Below, in pieces: positions 59,419 to 64,000 of a stretch of 64,000 nt of DNA; the first letter of the stretch is position 1; every line of letters begins with the position of its first letter. Location of the stretch: the NCBI GenBank assembly GCA_021234155.1, contig JAJEKV010000213.1, positions 682,001 through 746,000 on the forward strand. Reading direction: 5' to 3'. The position numbers and the translations under genes are program-made. The notes under the pieces were generated by a model. The model ran no database searches. It was given only the letters and a program-made list of their open reading frames with translations, and was not told where the DNA came from. The DNA is from Isoetes taiwanensis. Lineage: Eukaryota; Streptophyta; Lycopodiopsida; Isoetales; Isoetaceae.

Positions 59419-59455
<37 letters not shown>
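59200..59455 (+). repeat. SINE-like sequence with a LINE-type tail and (TATC)n/(TACC)n microsatellite
   Basis: A box B-like GGGTTCAACGCC (59,232-59,243) is followed by the SINE-like text GGTACTAGGGAAAGAACCC. It ends CCCTGTGGATGTTAAAC and then (TATC)n interrupted by (TACC)n at about 59,384-59,455. The tail junction resembles the GACGTTAA plus microsatellite end of the LINEs. A clear box A was not found. Confidence 0.45.
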
Positions 59456-59457
<2 letters not shown>

Positions 59458-60950
59458 CAAACCCTTCAAAAGCCTTAAAACATAGATAAATTAATTAAAT
59501 GTTGGACTTTTAAAGAATTTTAACTCAGTGCAAGCTAGAAACACTATAGATCTGTGTTTCTGATTGTCATGATTATGGCCCTGTTTTCAAGAGGTTTCAT
59601 AATGGATTTCAGACTTTATTTTGCAAAGTACAATACATATTGTGACAACCATTCAACCAAAGACATAATGACCTCAATGGACAAACTAATCCAGCTGAGC
59701 ACAACCACAAATGGGGTAATATAAACTATAGCAATTTTATATGAGCCTGAATATGCCCTCTCCAGTGTCAATACCCTTCTTTTCCAAATGACCAGTCAGA
59801 TGACAAATGAAAAGCTCGCTTTTGTAACTTGGGCCATGCACCAGGGTAAATAGTAAGCAAAATTTGTTGGCATGTTGGAAGTTGTTTTATAAAGGTCTAG
59901 CAACGAAGACCATGTCGTTCAACTCCTATCACATAAGAAGAAGCAATGCTAGATAATCTCAACCCTCTATGCACTGTGACTTTATCCCATCTAAGATACC
60001 TATACAGACATTTTCTCATGATGTAAAAGACTGTTCACTAGAACTGCGCCTCCAGAAGAAGAAATGCTTCCGAAAGAAGAAAGGAACATGGAACATTATC
60101 CCAACATAAAGTATTTCTTAATGTTGTTCAAAGTTATGATGATAAAATAATTGTGTAGCTTAACAAACTTTATCCCAATTGATAACTGTTTGAAATTCAA
60201 GGCAAGACAAATAAACCAATTGTCACATGGTAGACGTGTTTGAATAAGATACAAGACCATCATTTGGTCATCCAACCAAGATTGTACTGGAAACACAATG
60301 CTTGTGTACTCTTTGGCTAAACAATATTTGATATAAGACTTGACAACAATACTAAAAGCGGGATTTAAAGAATGTAGTTCATGCATTGGGATATAGAAAA
60401 CAATAAACGAAGTGATTTATGAGTGGACAGGTGGGACCACGAGCAATCTTTGCGAGAACAGTGATAGAGACAAATGGGCATGAACCAAGGAGAACTGAAC
60501 TGATCGTGCTCGAAAAGCAGACTATATGCAAATGATTTGAATTGAGCTGCAGAAGAGAGCATGCAGATACTGGGACAGACAATCACGACATTAATTCGAA
60601 CCTACAACTTGAGCAGTAGTAGCTGCACTGGGTATTGCAATGTGAAGGAATGAACTAGAAATGCTGGGGACAAAGCATAAATGGATGATAATGAGACATG
60701 GAGAAGAGATAGAATGGATGATTGATTTGAATTATTTTCGAATGAATGGAAGAATTATTCGTTTAGGACTTATGGAGGGATGGACTAGGGGCCATATGGT
60801 GTGGGGATGATGGGGCAAGGACAGTTCTTAGCAAGGGGCGGGTGGAAAGGGGGGGGAGATGGTTAACCGTCTTACTAGCTATGGTTTGGACAGGGCAACT
60901 ATGGTTAAGCGCAGTTACCCCAAATCTAGGCGAAAGGGGGTCCTTTAGAT
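59456..60950. other. Intergenic upstream of the trihelix gene
   Basis: No gene supported. The sequence is AT-rich to about 60,800, then more GC-rich towards the gene. Confidence 0.45.
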
Positions 60951-61982
60951 TCGGCGACTCTTTTGTTTTTTTTCCTTGCTCCTTTTTCTCTCACCACCTT
61001 CACGCCGGAGCTCTTCCTTCCTCAATCTTCTACCCCCTTCTACTCCGGTCGGACATCGCCATAGCCTGCAGGCCTCACATCTGCCTCTAGATCCTGTAGC
61101 CCAGTCGGCAAAACTCCAAAAAAAAAGAAGGAAAGACTACTGTCGAAAACAGCACCCCAAACTGTCCACGGCAGCCCTCCAAGCATTAACGGAACCCAAT
61201 CCTCCCGCCGTTTCCCCTTTTTCCATAGCTATGGAGAACAGACCCAGTTTTTTCGAGCGGCCCTTTCCTTACAAATGGGTCCGTAGCTGTTTTTGCCCTT
61301 CTTGATCATTCTTGGGTTGTGGATTTCTGAAGCAGTTTGGATGTATTCTTTGCCGCATCAGTTCCAATCTTTCACATACTCAAACAGGTCCGATCTGGTT
61401 GCAGAAGCTTATACGAGGTTTTTTTGGGTTTTCCGGCTTATCTTCCCTTTCCCTTGCATTGGGCATTTTGGGGAAGTTGCAAAAGGGCATGGTTTTGGTT
61501 TTGCTCCAAAGTGACCATGTTCCGGCAGGTTTTATCCCCGCACAGGCATGTTTTCTTTGTTTTATTTGCGCCGTTTTCAGGCTGGTCCGATAGCAGGAAT
61601 ATTGGAGGCTGGGATTTAGGACCATGGCGGTGTTGTTGGGAAATAATAAGCACTGTCTGTGGGATCTGAGGCATGTTTCTGCGCTGCATTTTCAGACTAC
61701 ATGACATGTTGAACAGGAAATAGGCATCATGTTTTCGTGTTTCTAGCATCTGGGCTGTGAGACTTCTGTTAATTTTCAAGGGTTAGAATCTCAACACTGC
61801 CCACAAAGAATACCGGGCATACAAGGCACATCAGACATACCCAGAAGTTTCATCTGCCAAAAAAGCCGTAGTTTGTTGCAAAGTTTTTTATTCTCTAGGC
61901 CGGGATATAAGATATACTGTGTTTGTGCTTGCTATAATGGCAATCTCATATTTTTTCTAAGAAGGAGGAATGCTGGCTGAGC
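60951..61982 (+). promoter_or_regulatory. Probable 5' UTR region of the trihelix gene, with 5' intron and overlapping uORF
   Basis: A pyrimidine-rich, GC-rich leader (TTCCTTGCTCCTTTTTCTCTCACC, ~60,970) resembles plant 5' UTRs. A likely intron acceptor, TTTTTTCTAAG, ends at 61,961. A short upstream frame, ATG 61,970 to TAA 61,996 (8 residues), overlaps the main ATG at 61,983 in another frame and could reduce translation. The transcription start is not identifiable. Confidence 0.4.
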
Positions 61983-63429
61983 ATGGCCGAAGCTAACATG
62001 GCCATTGTTCCTGTGACAGAGATAGATCCTAATGACAGAGGTCGAGAATATCGCAAAGGAAACTGGACACTTCATGAAACTATGGTCCTTATAACAGCCA
62101 AGAAATTAGATGATGAAAGGCGCATGAAAGGTGGAGATAAAGAGAAAGGGAAGTCTGCAGAATTTAGGTGGAAGTGGGTAGAAAATTACTGCTGGAAAAA
62201 TGGCTGCCAAAGAAGTCAGAACCAATGCAATGATAAATGGGATAACCTTCTGCGCGATTATAAGAAAGTCAGGGATCATGAAACAAGGATTCAGCCTGGA
62301 CAAAAATCTTACTGGCAGCTTGAGAAACATGAGAGGAAGGATAAGGGTTTGCCTTCCAATCTTCTCATTCAAGTATATGATGCTTTGCATGAAATTGTTG
62401 ACAAACGTCCTCCTTTAAGGCCTATGCAGATTCTGCCATCACCACTTTCAGAAAGGGCTAGTTCGTCTCTGCCTTTGAGCCAGAGCATATCTCAGCTTGG
62501 TTCCTTGCCCTTGCAGTCGCCGCCTTCTTTCCAACCCTTGCAACATCCACAGGTTCCTCAACCGCCACCGCCTCCGCCACCGCCTCCTCAGGCATACCCT
62601 GGTAAGTCAAATCAGCATTAGGAATCTGATAACCTTTTATTCCTGAATAGTGATCTCATAGTGTCATATTTTAAGCATGTGAAGATCTTATTGATGCATT
62701 CAGATAACCTTATGCTTCTTAGATAATCATCTTACAGTTACTGAAATGAACTAGAATGCTGACTAAAAAAGAGAACATTACTAATAGCCGACTTCTTGAC
62801 AATAGCTATGAGATTCCATTCTAGGTCTTGCAATCACTACCAGCATTTAAATATATAACTAAGTTGAGTGTGGGTTTGTTTCTTGAGATGAACTGGTTAG
62901 CTAAAGATGGAACAGGTCTGGAGCTTCCACCTAACGAATACAGCATAACATATATGAACAATTGCCTGATTGCCTAGTTTTGGTCTGTTGGAAGTTTAAT
63001 CAAGCATATCATGCTGTGATTCTTGCATATTATATTAGATACTCTTTCTTATGTCAACTTTTTCTCCCAAGGAATGCCTCATATAAATCTTCTGATGTTC
63101 CAGAGCCTTCAAAGAGTTCAGGAAGTGAAGGAAGCGGTGTACACCGTCCCTCAACGAAGAGACGAAAGCTTTCATCAGTATTTGAAGATTTAGCTCCAGC
63201 AATATCAAGAAGTGCATCAGAACTGACTCAAACTCTTTTGGCATGTGAGGAGAAGAAAGAGAAACGACATAGGGATATATTGGGCATGGAAGAGAGGAAA
63301 TTAATTTTAGAGGAGACCAAAGCTGAATTTAATCGTCAAGGCATTGAAGGGCTAATTGGAGCAGTAAACAACCTTGCAAATGCCATTCAAACCCTAGTTT
63401 CACAGAGGAATAGAGCTGCAGCAAACTGA
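61983..63429 (+). CDS. Trihelix (GT/MYB-SANT-like) transcription factor, ASR3-like, two exons
   Basis: Exons 61,983-62,601 and 63,104-63,429 join in phase (CCTG|GTAAGT ... TTCCAG|AG), giving 314 residues. The trihelix DNA-binding domain spans roughly residues 17-125: 'GNWTLHETMVLI' (helix 1), 'RWKWVENYCWKNGCQRS' (helix 2), 'QCNDKWDNLLRDYKKV' (helix 3) and 'QKSYWQLEKHERKDKGLP' after it. A Ser/Pro linker ends in a polyproline run (~62,560-62,590). The C-terminus has an NLS-like 'STKRRKL' and a helical segment 'EERKLILEETKAEFNRQG' then 'GLIGAVNNLANAIQTL', likely for dimerisation. ASR3-type factors are nuclear repressors in plant immunity; that role is transferred only by family. No damage is seen, unlike the rest of the window. 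Confidence 0.85.
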
Positions 63430-64000
63430 TGGGAAATGTATTCTGACAAACTGTTTCACTGGGCAAGCTACATGATTTTTTAATCTTCTCATTTGTCAAT
63501 GAGTAAAGATCAATTGTAACCTACATTTCCTTTAATTTGGGAAATCCACACGATTTGTTGGGCATTTTTACTGCCCTCTTAAAATTTCAGCATTCAGCTA
63601 ATTCAAATATCTTCTTCCCTGTATGTTTTGAATCTGAAGAGAAGACTAGTTGTTCGTGCTTAACGTAGGAGGTAAGCATATGGCTTCAGCTTTACAGTAT
63701 ATTCTCTGGTGTTTCTACAATTTTTTTTGTTTTCTCTGATTTCTTCTCTCTGTTTGCCTATGATGGGGGCATTTGCCATGCATGCTGCAGGTGGTTATTC
63801 TGCAACAACTCAGCTTCTTAAAGCGTTTATTCATGGCTTCTACAAGGTAAATGGGTCTTGAGCTTAAAAGTCTCAAGAAGCCTTTATTGTTCAAGTGCAC
63901 AAACTGTAAGAATGGCTAATAAAACCGGTTTTGGCACATTTGGCATTTGTATAAAAAGGAAGGGAAAATCTACAAAATACCCTTATATTTTGTCGAAATT
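63430..64000 (+). other. 3' UTR and downstream region of the trihelix gene
   Basis: AT-rich with an acceptor-like TGCATGCTGCAG|G at ~63,780-63,791, which might mark a spliced 3' UTR or the next gene. No protein is recognised. Confidence 0.35.

Noticed and set aside
60842-61669. Frames of 80-110 codons before the trihelix gene
   Set aside because: They lie in the probable 5' UTR and intron, overlap in several frames and lack any family signature.

Overview
The window reads as nuclear DNA of a land plant. It has GT-AG introns, teloboxes (AAACCCTA), a plant-type CACTA transposon, L1-like LINEs, Ty3/gypsy debris and a trihelix transcription factor gene. The abundance of old LINEs and degenerate transposons would suit a repeat-rich genome, possibly a non-seed plant, but the lineage cannot be fixed from sequence alone.

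Layout. 1-5264 is a nearly complete, mutated LINE ending in a (TCTAT)n tail. 5.3-13.3 kb holds a tRNA-like SINE-type repeat, tandem and hairpin repeats, a broken FCP1/NIF-phosphatase-like gene with Ulp1-like fragments behind it, and a hAT-type MITE with an 8-bp target duplication. 13.4-16.3 kb is the 5' part of a broken, intron-containing gene combining a ParB-like domain with a beta-class (motif IV before motif I) DNA methyltransferase. One intron carries an array of 16-bp palindromes. 16307-37048 is a 20.7-kb CACTA element inserted in a methyltransferase exon. 37.05-39.8 kb is a second, more damaged copy of the ParB-methyltransferase middle part plus its 3' end, so 1.57 kb of the host gene is directly repeated on both sides of the CACTA. 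40.4-44.6 kb is a second degenerate LINE. 44.7-59.5 kb is transposon debris: gypsy, LINE 3' ends, the SINE-like repeat and a pogo-like DDE transposase. 61.9-63.4 kb is the only clearly intact host gene, a two-exon trihelix factor.

The CACTA element is the centrepiece. It has subterminal arrays of the palindrome TTTGTCACGCGTGACAAA. Its DDE transposase gene contains, in the first intron, a phase-compatible exon encoding a SET-domain (lysine methyltransferase-like) protein. It also has a 5.7-kb satellite with a higher-order repeat in which most monomers carry inverted teloboxes, and an intact eight-exon TnpA-like gene. The first transposase exon can be spliced in phase either to the SET exon or to the transposase body. 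One locus could therefore make a Transpos_assoc-SET fusion and a transposase.

The transposase has one apparent frameshift near 21.23-21.27 kb. The TnpA-like and exon1-SET reading frames are intact. Assignments rest on motif reading without database searches.
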